A DNA stretch of 64,000 nucleotides, taken from Pseudomonas aylmerensis (lineage in GTDB: Bacteria; Pseudomonadota; Gammaproteobacteria; Pseudomonadales; Pseudomonadaceae). The notes beneath the pieces are model-generated. The model ran no database searches. It worked only from the letters and a program-made list of their open reading frames with translations, and was not told where the DNA came from. This document shows, piece after piece, positions 35,329-43,588 of this stretch. Numbering within the stretch: position 1 is the first letter of the stretch; each line of letters opens with the position of its first letter. The stretch covers positions 248,001-312,000 of the forward strand of contig NZ_MAUE01000002.1 in assembly GCF_001702265.1 (NCBI RefSeq), in the 5' to 3' direction. Position numbers and translations under genes: made by a program.

Positions 35329-36102
35329 TCAGCGATAAATACCATTCTTGCCGTGCCCGGCCATCGCCTGGTTGCCGCGCACGCTGATCATCAGCTTGAT
35401 ATCAATCCAGTCGACCCCCTGGGCCTTGAGCTTGGGTAGCTCGCGCTCCAGCACCGCCAGGGTCTGTGGATAAGGGTGGCCGATCATCACCGCCGAACCC
35501 TGTTTGTGCGCCAGCTTGATCGCGGTTTGCAGTTGCGTGGTGATTGCTGCTTCGGTGCGTTCATCGTCGAGGAACACGTCTCGCGAGACATGCGCCAGGC
35601 CGATCTTCTGCGCCTCGGCGGCGGCGACGGTTTGTGCGCTGGTGCGGCTGTCGACGAAGAATTTGTTGCGCCGCTGCAGCTCGGCCATCAACCAGGCCAT
35701 GGCGACCGGCTGGGCGGTCATGCGGCTGCCCATGTGGTTGTTGATACCGGCGGTGTAGGGCACGGCCTTGAAGGCGGCGTCCAGGCGCTTGCCGAGTTCT
35801 TCGATGGGCAGCTCGGGGTGCCAGGCGAACGGGCCGGTGGCCGGGTCCATGGGCATGTGCAGGATCACGATCTTGCCAGCCTTGTGCGCTTCGCGGGCGA
35901 ATTCGGCGGCGTGGGGCGTGTCGGGCATGACCGCGGTGGTGACCGGCCCCGGCAGGGCCAGCACGCGACGATCCCGGGTCAGGTTTTGCCCGAGGTCGTC
36001 GATGATGAGGGTCAGGTAGGCTTTGTGGGGCTCGCTGGCGGGGGCCGCGTGAGCGACTCCCGCCAGGCTGCACAGCACAGCGAGGATCAGGGCAAAGCGC
36101 AT
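35329..36102 (-). CDS. Divergent polysaccharide deacetylase family protein (DUF610/YibQ-like)
   Basis: A 257-residue periplasmic protein: signal peptide cut after AHA near residue 19, then LTLIIDDLGQNLTRDRRVLALPGPVT, the start of the divergent polysaccharide deacetylase fold (PF04748). LHMPMDP near 82 and INNHMGSRMT near 122 supply candidate metal-binding His and Asp, and IGHPYPQT near 205 is typical. It lies in the conserved gpmI-envC-ctpA-yibQ block. Its ATG overlaps no gene; ctpA ends one base upstream of it. Confidence 0.88.
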   Translation of the reverse strand: MRFALILAVLCSLAGVAHAAPASEPHKAYLTLIIDDLGQNLTRDRRVLALPGPVTTAVMPDTPHAAEFAREAHKAGKIVILHMPMDPATGPFAWHPELPIEELGKRLDAAFKAVPYTAGINNHMGSRMTAQPVAMAWLMAELQRRNKFFVDSRTSAQTVAAAEAQKIGLAHVSRDVFLDDERTEAAITTQLQTAIKLAHKQGSAVMIGHPYPQTLAVLERELPKLKAQGVDWIDIKLMISVRGNQAMAGHGKNGIYR

Positions 36103-36103
36103 A

Positions 36104-37420
36104 TCAACGGCTGCGTGTGATGCTCAGGCCCTTGAGCAGGCTCAGCGCCTGGGCCAACTGGTAATCGTCGTCCTGCGGCATCGGCTTGGCTTTGGTGCCG
36201 CTGCCGGTTGGCTGGTCGGCGCCGCCGTTGCCATTGCCCAGGTGACCTTGCAGGTCAGCCTCTTTGTAGTACTCGCTGTCGATCTCGTTGGTGATCTTGG
36301 CCTTGCGCACTTCGATGTCGGGCACGATGCCCTGGGCCTGGATCGAACGACCATTCGGCGTGTAGTACAGCGCGGTGGTGATTTTCAGCGCGCGGTCATT
36401 GTTCAGCGGCAGCACGGTTTGCACCGAGCCTTTGCCGAAGCTGGTGGTGCCCATCAGCACGCCGCGCTTCTGGTCCTGCAGGGCGCCGGCGACGATTTCC
36501 GATGCCGAGGCGCTGCCGCCGTTGATCAGCACGGCCAGTGGCACGTTTTCGCTGAGGTCGTTGCCGGTCGCCGAGAAGCGCAACTCGGAGTTGGCGATAC
36601 GGCCCTTGGTGTAGACGATCAGGCCTTTGGTGATGAAATGGTCGACCACTTCCACCGCCGACTGCAGCACGCCGCCGGGGTTGTTGCGCAGGTCGAGCAC
36701 GATACCGCTGAGTTTCTTGCCGTTGTCCTTGCGCAGCTTGGCCAGGGCCTTGGCCACTTCGTCGCCGGTCTTGACCTGGAACTGGGTGATACGGATGTAG
36801 CCGTAGCCCGACTCCAGCAGCTGGCTCTTCACGCTCTTGACCACGATGGTGGCGCGGGTCAGGGTCACGTCGAACGGGTTGCCGCCGTCGCGCACCAGGG
36901 TCAGGGTGATTTTCTGGCCGATCTTGCCGCGCATCTTGTCGACGGCTTCGGTCATGGTCTGGCCGCGGGTCGGCTGGCCGTTGATCTTGACGATAAAGTC
37001 GCCGGCCTGGATGCCGGCCTTGGACGCCGGGGTGTCATCGATTGGCGAGACGACCTTGATATTGCCGTCTTCGGAGCCGACTTCAATGCCCAGGCCGCCG
37101 AATTCACCGCTGGTGCTTTCCTGCAGCTCGGCGAAATCTTCCGGGCCCAGGTAAGCGGAGTGCGGGTCGAGGTTGCTGAGCATGCCCTTGATGGCATTTT
37201 CCAGCAGGGTCTTGTCGTCTACGGGTTCGACATAAGCGGCCTTGATCCGGTCCATGACCTCGGCAAAGGTGCGCAATTCGTCCAGCGGCAACGGTGCCTT
37301 GGTGGTCGCGGCCGAGGCGGCGGGTGCAGCCGGGGCAGCCTGGTCGGCGAAAGCCAGGGGCGCGCCGATCACCAGGGCGATCGTCAGGGCCAGCGAAGTG
37401 AGGCGGGACAAATGCAGCAT
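36104..37420 (-). CDS. ctpA: C-terminal processing peptidase CtpA (S41A)
   Basis: A 438-residue periplasmic serine protease that trims envelope proteins such as peptidoglycan hydrolases. A signal peptide (to about residue 25) is followed by an Ala/Pro-rich linker, a PDZ domain with GGLGIEV near 100 and the S41 catalytic domain. The nucleophile Ser lies in NGGSASASEIVAGAL (about 305), and the general base Lys in TSFGKGSVQT (about 330). AGGAG precedes ATG 37420. In the gpmI-envC-ctpA-yibQ block; the product is likely to act on the same wall-remodelling machinery as EnvC. Confidence 0.93.
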   Translation of the reverse strand: MLHLSRLTSLALTIALVIGAPLAFADQAAPAAPAASAATTKAPLPLDELRTFAEVMDRIKAAYVEPVDDKTLLENAIKGMLSNLDPHSAYLGPEDFAELQESTSGEFGGLGIEVGSEDGNIKVVSPIDDTPASKAGIQAGDFIVKINGQPTRGQTMTEAVDKMRGKIGQKITLTLVRDGGNPFDVTLTRATIVVKSVKSQLLESGYGYIRITQFQVKTGDEVAKALAKLRKDNGKKLSGIVLDLRNNPGGVLQSAVEVVDHFITKGLIVYTKGRIANSELRFSATGNDLSENVPLAVLINGGSASASEIVAGALQDQKRGVLMGTTSFGKGSVQTVLPLNNDRALKITTALYYTPNGRSIQAQGIVPDIEVRKAKITNEIDSEYYKEADLQGHLGNGNGGADQPTGSGTKAKPMPQDDDYQLAQALSLLKGLSITRSR

Positions 37421-37451
37421 GTCGAACGAACTCCTAATGTAGATGCGACCC

Positions 37452-38747
37452 TTATCCTTGGGTTCTGCACCATTGTGCAGGGTCGCTCGGGCGGCCCTGC
37501 TGACGAATAGCGAAGTACAACGCCGGGGTGTCCTGGCCACCACTGTTACCCACAGTGGAGATGGATTCACCGGCTTTTACAACATCACCTGCCGACTTGA
37601 GTAAAGTCTGATTGTGGCCGTAAAGGCTCAAATAGCCATTACCGTGGTCAAGAATCACCAGCAAACCGGCGCCCCGCAGCCAATCGGCGAACACTACGCG
37701 CCCACCGTGAACGGCATGCACCTGGCTGCCGGCGGAGGCGCTGATCATCACCCCATCCCACTTGGCGCGGGTGTCATCGCCACGGGTTTCACCGAAGCGT
37801 GCCAGTAATCGACCATCAACTGGCCATGGAAGTTTGCCGCGAGCTGAAGCAAAAGGCCCACCGAACGACTCACCGGCGCTGGAAACCAGCGGCCCGGGCG
37901 CTGCATGTGCCGGTTTACGCGGCGCGGGAGCGTCCGAGGTGGCAGCCAGTTCGGCCTCACGCTGACGCTTTTTTTCGGCTTCCTGCTGGGCGATCAACGC
38001 CTTTTGCCGCGCTTCTTCGGCCTCGCGTGCCTGGCGCGCCAGGGTTTCTTCGATAGTCTTGAGGACTTTGGCCAGGTCGGCCTGGTCTTGCTCGCGGGCC
38101 TGCAGCTTGGCGTCACGGGCCTTCACGTCGTCATTGAGCTTGGCCAGGGCCAGCTGGCGTTCCTTGCGGACCTTGTCGAGTTCGTCGCGCTGGGTGTCGA
38201 GGGCGCTTTTCTGGTCCTGCAACTGCGACTGCTGGTTGGCGATCTCCTGTTCGACATTGACCAATTGGCGCAGGGTCTCGTTGAAGCTTTTCAACTGCTC
38301 CAGGCGGGCCTTGCTCAGGTAGTCGTAGTAGGTCAGGGTGCGCGCGAATTTTTCCGGATTCTGCTGGTTGAGCAGCAGCTTGAGGTATTCCTGGCGGCCG
38401 CTCTGATAGGCGGCGCGGGCCTGGATCGCGATCAGGCGTTGCTGTTCAACGCGTGCGCTCTGGAGTTTTTTTTTCTCAGCGTCGAGTCGCTCCAGTTCCG
38501 ACTCGCTCTTCTTTAGTTCTTTTTGCAGCTCCTGGACCTGCTTCTCCAGCTTGCCCATCTCGGTTTCCGTGCCGCGCAGGTCTTTCTGTACCCCGGATTT
38601 TTCTTCCTGGAGCTTGCCGAGCAGCTTTTTCAGCTCGGTAATGTCCTGACGCGTAGCGTCCAACTGTTGTTGGGTTTGTGCGCGCTCATCGGCAAATGCC
38701 GGTTGGAGCAGGCAGACAAGAGCAAGGGTAATCAAGGCGCGAAGCAT
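37452..38747 (-). CDS. envC: EnvC-like murein hydrolase activator (LytM domain)
   Basis: A 431-residue periplasmic protein. A signal peptide (cut after AFA near 19) is followed by a long coiled coil (about 22-265; many Gln/Glu/Lys/Leu heptads) and a C-terminal LytM/M23 domain from about 320. The domain reads LDHGNGYLSLYGHNQTLL, and the expected Zn ligands are incomplete, as in E. coli EnvC, which activates amidases rather than cutting peptidoglycan itself. It lies between gpmI and ctpA, the standard position. Confidence 0.9.
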   Translation of the reverse strand: MLRALITLALVCLLQPAFADERAQTQQQLDATRQDITELKKLLGKLQEEKSGVQKDLRGTETEMGKLEKQVQELQKELKKSESELERLDAEKKKLQSARVEQQRLIAIQARAAYQSGRQEYLKLLLNQQNPEKFARTLTYYDYLSKARLEQLKSFNETLRQLVNVEQEIANQQSQLQDQKSALDTQRDELDKVRKERQLALAKLNDDVKARDAKLQAREQDQADLAKVLKTIEETLARQAREAEEARQKALIAQQEAEKKRQREAELAATSDAPAPRKPAHAAPGPLVSSAGESFGGPFASARGKLPWPVDGRLLARFGETRGDDTRAKWDGVMISASAGSQVHAVHGGRVVFADWLRGAGLLVILDHGNGYLSLYGHNQTLLKSAGDVVKAGESISTVGNSGGQDTPALYFAIRQQGRPSDPAQWCRTQG

Positions 38748-38894
38748 AGAGGCGGGCGACACCAGGGAAAGGGACGGCCTAGTATGCCCGCCAAGCGCCG
38801 CAAAAAAAACGCCCAATTCGGGCTGGAAGGCAAGATAGGTGCCGAGTGGCGCCGGTATGGCAAAACGATATCTTTGAAAACTCTGCAAAACCAA

Positions 38895-38984
38895 TGTGGG
38901 AGCGGGCTTGCCCGCGATGACGGTGGGTCAGCCATATAAATGTCTGCTGATCTACCGCTATCGCGGGCAAGCCCGCTCCCACAC
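38895..38984. repeat. REPIN between envC and gpmI
   Basis: TGTGGGAGCGGGCTTGCCCGCGATGAC and its inverted copy flank about 35 variable bases. It is a complete REPIN of the main window type. Confidence 0.9.
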
Positions 38985-39006
38985 TGTTTTGGGGTGTATC
39001 CGAAAC

Positions 39007-40533
39007 TTAAACCAGGATCGAAGTGCCGGTCATCTCTTTCGGTTTCTCCAGCCCCATTAGCTTCAGCATGGTCGGCGCCACGTCCGCCAGCACGCCGCCT
39101 TCGCGCACTTTCAGGTCGCGCTTGCCGACGTAGATGAACGGCACTGGCTCGGTGGTGTGGGCAGTGTGGGCTTGCCCTGTGGATTCATCGGACATCTGCT
39201 CGCAGTTGCCGTGGTCGGCAGTGATCAGCGCTTCGCCGCCGACTTTCTCCAGCGCGTCAACGATGCGGCCGACGCACAGGTCCAGGCATTCCACCGCCTT
39301 GGTGGCAGCTTCGAGGTTGCCGCTGTGGCCGACCATGTCGCCGTTGGCGTAGTTGACCACGATCACGTCATAACGCTGGTTGTCGATGGCGTCGACGATT
39401 TTGTCGGTGACTTCAGGCGCGCTCATTTCCGGCTGCAAGTCGTAGGTGGCGACCTTTGGCGACGGGATCAGGATGCGCTCTTCGCCCGGGAACGGCTCTT
39501 CGCGCCCGCCGGAGAAGAAGAAGGTCACGTGGGCATACTTCTCGGTTTCGGCGATCCGCAGCTGGGTCTTGCCGTTTTTCGCCAGGTAGTCGCCCAGCAC
39601 GTTTTCCAGGCTGCCCGGGGCGAAAGCCGAGGGGGCCGGGATGTTGGCGGCGTATTGGGTGAGCATCACGAACTCGACTTTCGGCTGGCGCGCGCGTTCG
39701 AAGTCCTTGAAACCGGCGTCGACGAAGACGTGGCTCAGCTCACGGGCACGGTCGGCGCGAAAGTTCATGAACACCACGGCGTCGCCGTTTTCGACTTTCA
39801 CCGGCTCGCCGATGGTGGTGGCCTTGACGAATTCATCGCTCTCGCCACGCGCGTAGGCGGCTTCCAGGCCTTCCTGGGCGGTGGCGGCGTTGAATTCGGC
39901 CTGGCCGTCGACGATCAGGTTGTAGGCCTGTGCCACGCGGTCCCAGCGGTTGTCGCGGTCCATGGCGAAGTAGCGGCCGACCAGGCTGGCGATGCGGCCC
40001 TTGCCCAGGGCGGCGAAGGTGGCGTCGAGCAGCTCGATGGAGGATTGCGCGCTTTTAGGCGGAGTGTCGCGGCCGTCCAGGAAGGCGTGCAGGTAGATTT
40101 TGTCGGCGCCACGCTTGAAGGCCAGCTCGGCCATCGCGATCAGGTGGTCCTGGTGGCTGTGGACGCCGCCGTCCGAGAGCAGGCCCATGAAGTGCACGGC
40201 CTTGCCGGCCGCGACGGCTTTATCGACTGCTGCGCAGATGGTCGGGTTCTCGAAGAAGTCGCCATCGCGGATCGATTTGGTCACGCGGGTGAAGTCCTGG
40301 TAGACCACTCGTCCGGCGCCGAGATTCATGTGGCCGACTTCCGAGTTGCCCATCTGGCCATCCGGCAGGCCCACGTCCATGCCGGAACCGGAGATCAGGC
40401 CGTTGGGAACGGTGGCGACCAGGCGGTCGAGCACGGGCTTCCTGGCCGCGTATACGGCGTTGTCGTGGTGGCTTTCACTGTGTCCAAAGCCATCGAGAAT
40501 TATCAGGACCAAAGGTTTAGGCGTAGTAGTCAT
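39007..40533 (-). CDS. gpmI: 2,3-bisphosphoglycerate-independent phosphoglycerate mutase
   Basis: A 508-residue Mn-dependent glycolytic/gluconeogenic enzyme that interconverts 3- and 2-phosphoglycerate. The N-terminal metal site is in [11 protein letters not shown], and the phosphorylated Ser is in [12 protein letters not shown] near 64. The C-terminal metal ligands include [11 protein letters not shown] near 440. Length matches the family. ATG 40533 is chosen because the family N terminus starts there. It is divergent from the rhodanese gene. Confidence 0.96.
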   Translation of the reverse strand: MTTTPKPLVLIILDGFGHSESHHDNAVYAARKPVLDRLVATVPNGLISGSGMDVGLPDGQMGNSEVGHMNLGAGRVVYQDFTRVTKSIRDGDFFENPTICAAVDKAVAAGKAVHFMGLLSDGGVHSHQDHLIAMAELAFKRGADKIYLHAFLDGRDTPPKSAQSSIELLDATFAALGKGRIASLVGRYFAMDRDNRWDRVAQAYNLIVDGQAEFNAATAQEGLEAAYARGESDEFVKATTIGEPVKVENGDAVVFMNFRADRARELSHVFVDAGFKDFERARQPKVEFVMLTQYAANIPAPSAFAPGSLENVLGDYLAKNGKTQLRIAETEKYAHVTFFFSGGREEPFPGEERILIPSPKVATYDLQPEMSAPEVTDKIVDAIDNQRYDVIVVNYANGDMVGHSGNLEAATKAVECLDLCVGRIVDALEKVGGEALITADHGNCEQMSDESTGQAHTAHTTEPVPFIYVGKRDLKVREGGVLADVAPTMLKLMGLEKPKEMTGTSILV

Positions 40534-40624
40534 AGATCCTCTCGCGGCGTTAATAAAGGAAGACAATTGAAAAGGGAGTGGCAGTTTAAAGCGAAGTTCC
40601 GACCACGTCACCGCTTTACGGGGG

Positions 40625-40652
40625 TTGGCCCCCCTTGGCGGCTGTGTATACT
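40625..40652 (+). promoter_or_regulatory. Promoter candidate for rhodanese-grxC-secB
   Basis: TTGGCC and TATACT are separated by 16 bases, 33 bases upstream of the rhodanese start. The -10 is good and the -35 modest. Confidence 0.45.
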
Positions 40653-40684
40653 TACCGCCATTTTAACGCCCTGGAACCTCCTTG

Positions 40685-41098
40685 ATGGTTGATCACCTGA
40701 TTGCATTTGCCACTGCCCACTACCTGCTCGCGGGTGCCTTCGTCATCCTGCTGGCGCTGCTGATCGCTCATGAATTGAGCCGCGGTGGCCGCAGCCTGAG
40801 CACGTCGGAGCTGACCGCGCTGGTCAACAAGGATGAGGCCGTTGTCGTGGATATCCGTGCGGCCAAGGAATTTGCCGCCGGTCATATCGTTGGCGCCCTG
40901 AACATTCCGCAGGACAAGCTGATCGCGCGCCTGGCCGAGCTGGAAAAATACAAGGCCAAGACCATCATCCTGGTCGACGCCCAAGGCCAGCACGCCGGCA
41001 CCCACGCCCGCGAGATGCTCAAGAGCGGTTTTACCGCCGCCAAACTGTCCGGCGGTATCGGCAGCTGGAAGGCCGATAACCTGCCGCTGGTGAAGTGA
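40685..41098 (+). CDS. Membrane-anchored rhodanese-like protein lacking the active Cys
   Basis: A 137-residue protein with one N-terminal helix (about 7-27) and a rhodanese fold behind it (VVVDIRAAKEFAAGHIVGALNIP). Where active sulfurtransferases have Cys in the loop after the IILV strand, this one has Asp (IILVDAQGQHAGT). It is therefore unlikely to transfer sulfur and may act as a binding domain. The start is ATG 40685 rather than the TTG three bases earlier. grxC begins one base after its stop, and secB follows, as in many gamma-proteobacteria (YibN-grxC-secB). Confidence 0.88.
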   Translation: MVDHLIAFATAHYLLAGAFVILLALLIAHELSRGGRSLSTSELTALVNKDEAVVVDIRAAKEFAAGHIVGALNIPQDKLIARLAELEKYKAKTIILVDAQGQHAGTHAREMLKSGFTAAKLSGGIGSWKADNLPLVK

Positions 41099-41099
41099 T

Positions 41100-41354
41100 A
41101 TGAGCCAGGTTGTCGTGTATTCCAGCGATTGGTGCCCTTACTGCATGCGGGCCAAGGCCTTGCTGGAGAAAAAGGGTGTTGCCTTCGAAGAGATCAAGGT
41201 CGACGGTAAACCCCAGGTGCGCGCCGAAATGGCCCAGAAGGCGGGGCGCACGTCCGTGCCGCAGATCTGGATCGGCGCCAAACATGTCGGTGGATGCGAT
41301 GACCTGTTCGCCCTGGAGCGCGCGGGTAAACTCGATGCGCTGCTGCTCGTCTGA
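41100..41354 (+). CDS. grxC: Glutaredoxin 3
   Basis: An 84-residue dithiol glutaredoxin with the SDWCPYCMRAK active site (Cys 13 and 16) and the TSVPQIWIGAKHVGGCDD glutathione-binding region. It reduces disulfides with glutathione. It follows the rhodanese gene by one base and precedes secB by 39 bases. Length and sequence match GrxC closely. Confidence 0.96.
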   Translation: MSQVVVYSSDWCPYCMRAKALLEKKGVAFEEIKVDGKPQVRAEMAQKAGRTSVPQIWIGAKHVGGCDDLFALERAGKLDALLLV

Positions 41355-41393
41355 CTCCCAACCCCTAAAAGACCCCAAGATCAAGGATCTGAG

Positions 41394-41873
41394 ATGACTG
41401 ACCAACAGAACACCGAAGCAGCAGAAGCTCAAGGCCCACAATTCTCGTTGCAGCGTATCTATGTGCGCGACCTGTCGTTCGAAGCGCCGAAAAGCCCGGC
41501 GATCTTCCGTCAGGAATGGACCCCAAGCGTTGCGCTGGACCTGAACACTCGCCAAAAGGCACTGGAAGGCGACTTCCACGAAGTCGTGCTGACCCTGTCG
41601 GTGACCGTCAAGAACGGCGAAGAAGTGGCCTTCATCGCTGAAGTGCAACAGGCTGGCATCTTCCTGATCCAGGGTCTGGACGAAGCGTCCATGAGCCACA
41701 CCCTGGGCGCGTTCTGCCCGAACATCCTGTTCCCGTATGCCCGTGAGACCCTGGACAGCCTGGTCACCCGTGGCTCGTTCCCGGCACTGATGCTGGCGCC
41801 GGTGAACTTCGATGCCCTGTACGCCCAAGAGCTGCAGCGCATGCAACAGGAAGGCTCGCCAACGGTTCAGTAA
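41394..41873 (+). CDS. secB: Protein-export chaperone SecB
   Basis: A 159-residue tetrameric chaperone that keeps precursor proteins unfolded and hands them to Sec[20 protein letters not shown] at the N terminus and [32 protein letters not shown] near the C terminus are nearly invariant. It is the last gene of the rhodanese-grxC-secB unit; a nested REPIN follows. Confidence 0.97.
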   Translation: MTDQQNTEAAEAQGPQFSLQRIYVRDLSFEAPKSPAIFRQEWTPSVALDLNTRQKALEGDFHEVVLTLSVTVKNGEEVAFIAEVQQAGIFLIQGLDEASMSHTLGAFCPNILFPYARETLDSLVTRGSFPALMLAPVNFDALYAQELQRMQQEGSPTVQ

Positions 41874-41900
41874 GCTGTTCTGAGCAACGACGCCGATCCA

Positions 41901-42056
41901 ATGTGGGAGCGGGCTTGTGTGAGAGCCGGTTTTCTGTGGGAGCTGGCTTGCCTGCGATAGCGTCACCACGGTGTTTTTGAGACACCGAGGTGCCTGCATC
42001 GCGGGCAAGCCCGGCTCCCACAGAAGCCCGGTTGCCACACAAGCCCCTCCCACATT
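41901..42056. repeat. Nested REPIN between secB and trmL
   Basis: An inner REPIN (TGTGGGAGCTGGCTTGCCTGCGATAGC with its complement) lies inside an outer inverted pair. The outer left arm, ATGTGGGAGCGGGCTTGTGTG, matches an outer right arm, CACACAAGCCCCTCCCACAT, and the pairing continues inward for about 35 bases. It looks like one REPIN inserted in the loop of another. Confidence 0.85.
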
Positions 42057-42068
42057 TTGTTTTGGGTG

Positions 42069-42524
42069 TTACTTGAACCCCAGTTGCCGCCAGCCTTCGT
42101 AAACCGCGACGGCCACGGTGTTGGACAGGTTCAGGCTGCGGCAGCCCTCGCGCATCGGCAAACGCAGGCGATGGCCGTCGGGCAGGGCGTCGAGCACCTC
42201 GGCCGGCAGGCCCCGGCTTTCCGGGCCGAACAGGAAGGCGTCGCCTTCGGCAAAGCTGGCGTCATGGAACGGCCGCGAACCCTTGGTGGTGAACGCGAAC
42301 AGGCGTGGCTGGCCCAGGCTTTCCAGGCAGCTGGCCAGGTCGGCGTGGCGCTGCAGGGTGGCATACTCGTGGTAGTCCAGGCCGGCGCGGCGCAGGCGCT
42401 TGTCGTCCATGTCGAAGCCCAGCGGCTCGATCAAATGCAGGTGGCAGCCACTGTTGGCGCACAGCCTGATAACGTTGCCGGTATTCGGCGGAATTTCTGG
42501 TTGAAAAAGGATGACGTGAAACAT
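42069..42524 (-). CDS. trmL: tRNA (cytidine/uridine-34 2'-O)-methyltransferase
   Basis: A 151-residue SPOUT methyltransferase that modifies the wobble base of tRNA-Leu isoacceptors. MFHVILFQPEIPPNTGNVIRLC starts the family; LFGPESRGLP near 103 and RSLNLSNTVAVAVYE near 129 form the knotted SAM site. The long upstream extension of the frame is not used. Its start codon overlaps the start of the divergent gene at 42523 (shared CATG), so both 5' ends meet with no spacer. Confidence 0.95.
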   Translation of the reverse strand: MFHVILFQPEIPPNTGNVIRLCANSGCHLHLIEPLGFDMDDKRLRRAGLDYHEYATLQRHADLASCLESLGQPRLFAFTTKGSRPFHDASFAEGDAFLFGPESRGLPAEVLDALPDGHRLRLPMREGCRSLNLSNTVAVAVYEGWRQLGFK

Positions 42525-42963
42525 GCACGGCTCCGAAGGCAAAGATGCGCTGCATTCTACCCCTGAAGAAGACCCCAGGCCGAAGCTATTCCCGAAGGTC
42601 ATGGGCTCGTTGGCGATTGTTGGCCTGATGATCGGCCTGATGATCGGCCGCCTGACCACCCCTGACCCGGTCCAATTGCAGCAGGTCGAGACAGTGGCCG
42701 ACGGCGTGGTGGTGTGGTTCAACAGCGAACCCAAGCTGCACGGCGAGTTGGTTGATGGCACCGTGGCGCTGCTGTTTGATGCGCAAGGCAAGGCGGCCGG
42801 TGGGCAACTCAAGGTCAACGATAAGGATGTGAACTGGCGCGTGCGCAAGACCGATGGCGGCTTGCTGCTGAACCTGGTGGCGGCTCGGCCATTGCGCGGG
42901 GAGTGGAAAGGGGAGAAGGCCGATGGCCGCTGGCGGCTGGAGATCCATCTCCAAGAGCAATAA
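42523..42963 (+). CDS. Single-pass membrane protein of unknown function
   Basis: A 146-residue protein with a short acidic N terminus, one helix at about 27-43 (GSLAIVGLMIGLMIGRL) and a soluble, probably periplasmic, beta-rich domain. I do not recognise the family. The start overlaps that of trmL on the opposite strand, leaving no room for a separate promoter except within trmL. It is followed by the four-copy repeat array. GC and codon use match the core genes, supporting a real gene. Confidence 0.65.
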   Translation: MHGSEGKDALHSTPEEDPRPKLFPKVMGSLAIVGLMIGLMIGRLTTPDPVQLQQVETVADGVVVWFNSEPKLHGELVDGTVALLFDAQGKAAGGQLKVNDKDVNWRVRKTDGGLLLNLVAARPLRGEWKGEKADGRWRLEIHLQEQ

Positions 42964-42964
42964 A

Positions 42965-43245
42965 AGAGGGAATCCCCGGCCTGCCTGTACCAAGGTCCCC
43001 AAAACGGGCTGGGGCTATGGGCGCTGTGCCACATAAGCCCCGGGTGTAAAGAAGGGAGTTCCCGGCCTGCCTGTACCAGGGCTCCCAAAACGGGGTGAAG
43101 CCATATCGGCTTCGGTGTTAAAGAGGGAATCCCCGGCCTGCCTGTACCGAGGTTCCCCAAAGCGGTGTGGAGCGCGACGCGATTCGCATCAAGCACCCCG
43201 GGTGTAAAGAGGGGATTCTCGGCCTGCCTGTACCAAGGTCCCCGA
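42965..43245. repeat. Four-copy intergenic repeat with core GGAATCCCCGGCCTGCCT
   Basis: Copies begin at about 42,965, 43,051, 43,123 and 43,209 (spacings of 86, 72 and 86 bases). Each has an AAAGAGGGAATCCCCGGC-like start and CCTGCCTGTACCAAGGTCCCC-like end; the sequence between copies varies. The core is part-palindromic (GGGGACC... against GGAATCCCC). It is not a REP, and no gene is present. Confidence 0.85.
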
Positions 43246-43323
43246 AACTGGGTAGTACAAGGGTTATTGCAGGGCGCGTGCCAGAGTTTGCAATGTGTGC
43301 CAAAAAAAATTGCCAGAAAGCGC

Positions 43324-43355
43324 AAAGCCCCGGAATACGGGGCTTTGGTGTTTTT
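43324..43355 (+). terminator. Rho-independent terminator
   Basis: AAAGCCCC-GGAATAC-GGGGCTTT forms a stable stem followed, after GGTG, by a T run. It lies downstream of the four-copy array and could end transcription from the 42523 gene. Confidence 0.6.
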
Positions 43356-43466
43356 GCGATTTGGTTTTTTCTTAATCAGGTGGCTGTTTTGCGCTTGGGA
43401 TACGTGCCCGATGCCGGTTCATGGTGCATTGAAGCGGTGCACGGTCGTTAGTCTGGTACAAAACAA

Positions 43467-43560
43467 ATGTGGGAGCTGGCTTGCCCGCGATGGCGCTGTG
43501 TCAGTCGATACATCCAGTGACTGACACAGCGCCATCGCGGGCAAGCCCGGCTCCCACATT
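43467..43560. repeat. REPIN downstream of ntrC
   Basis: ATGTGGGAGCTGGCTTGCCCGCGATGGCGC and its inverted copy flank a core that is itself self-complementary (GCTGTGTCAGTC...GACTGACACAGC). Nearly the whole 94 bases can form one hairpin. Confidence 0.9.
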
Positions 43561-43588
43561 AGATCTTCAGTGGATCAGGGATGAGTGA

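Noticed and set aside
42965..43245. Possible CRISPR array or phage attachment repeats
   Set aside because: Only four imperfect copies with unequal spacing, no cas genes, and no integrase or tRNA nearby.
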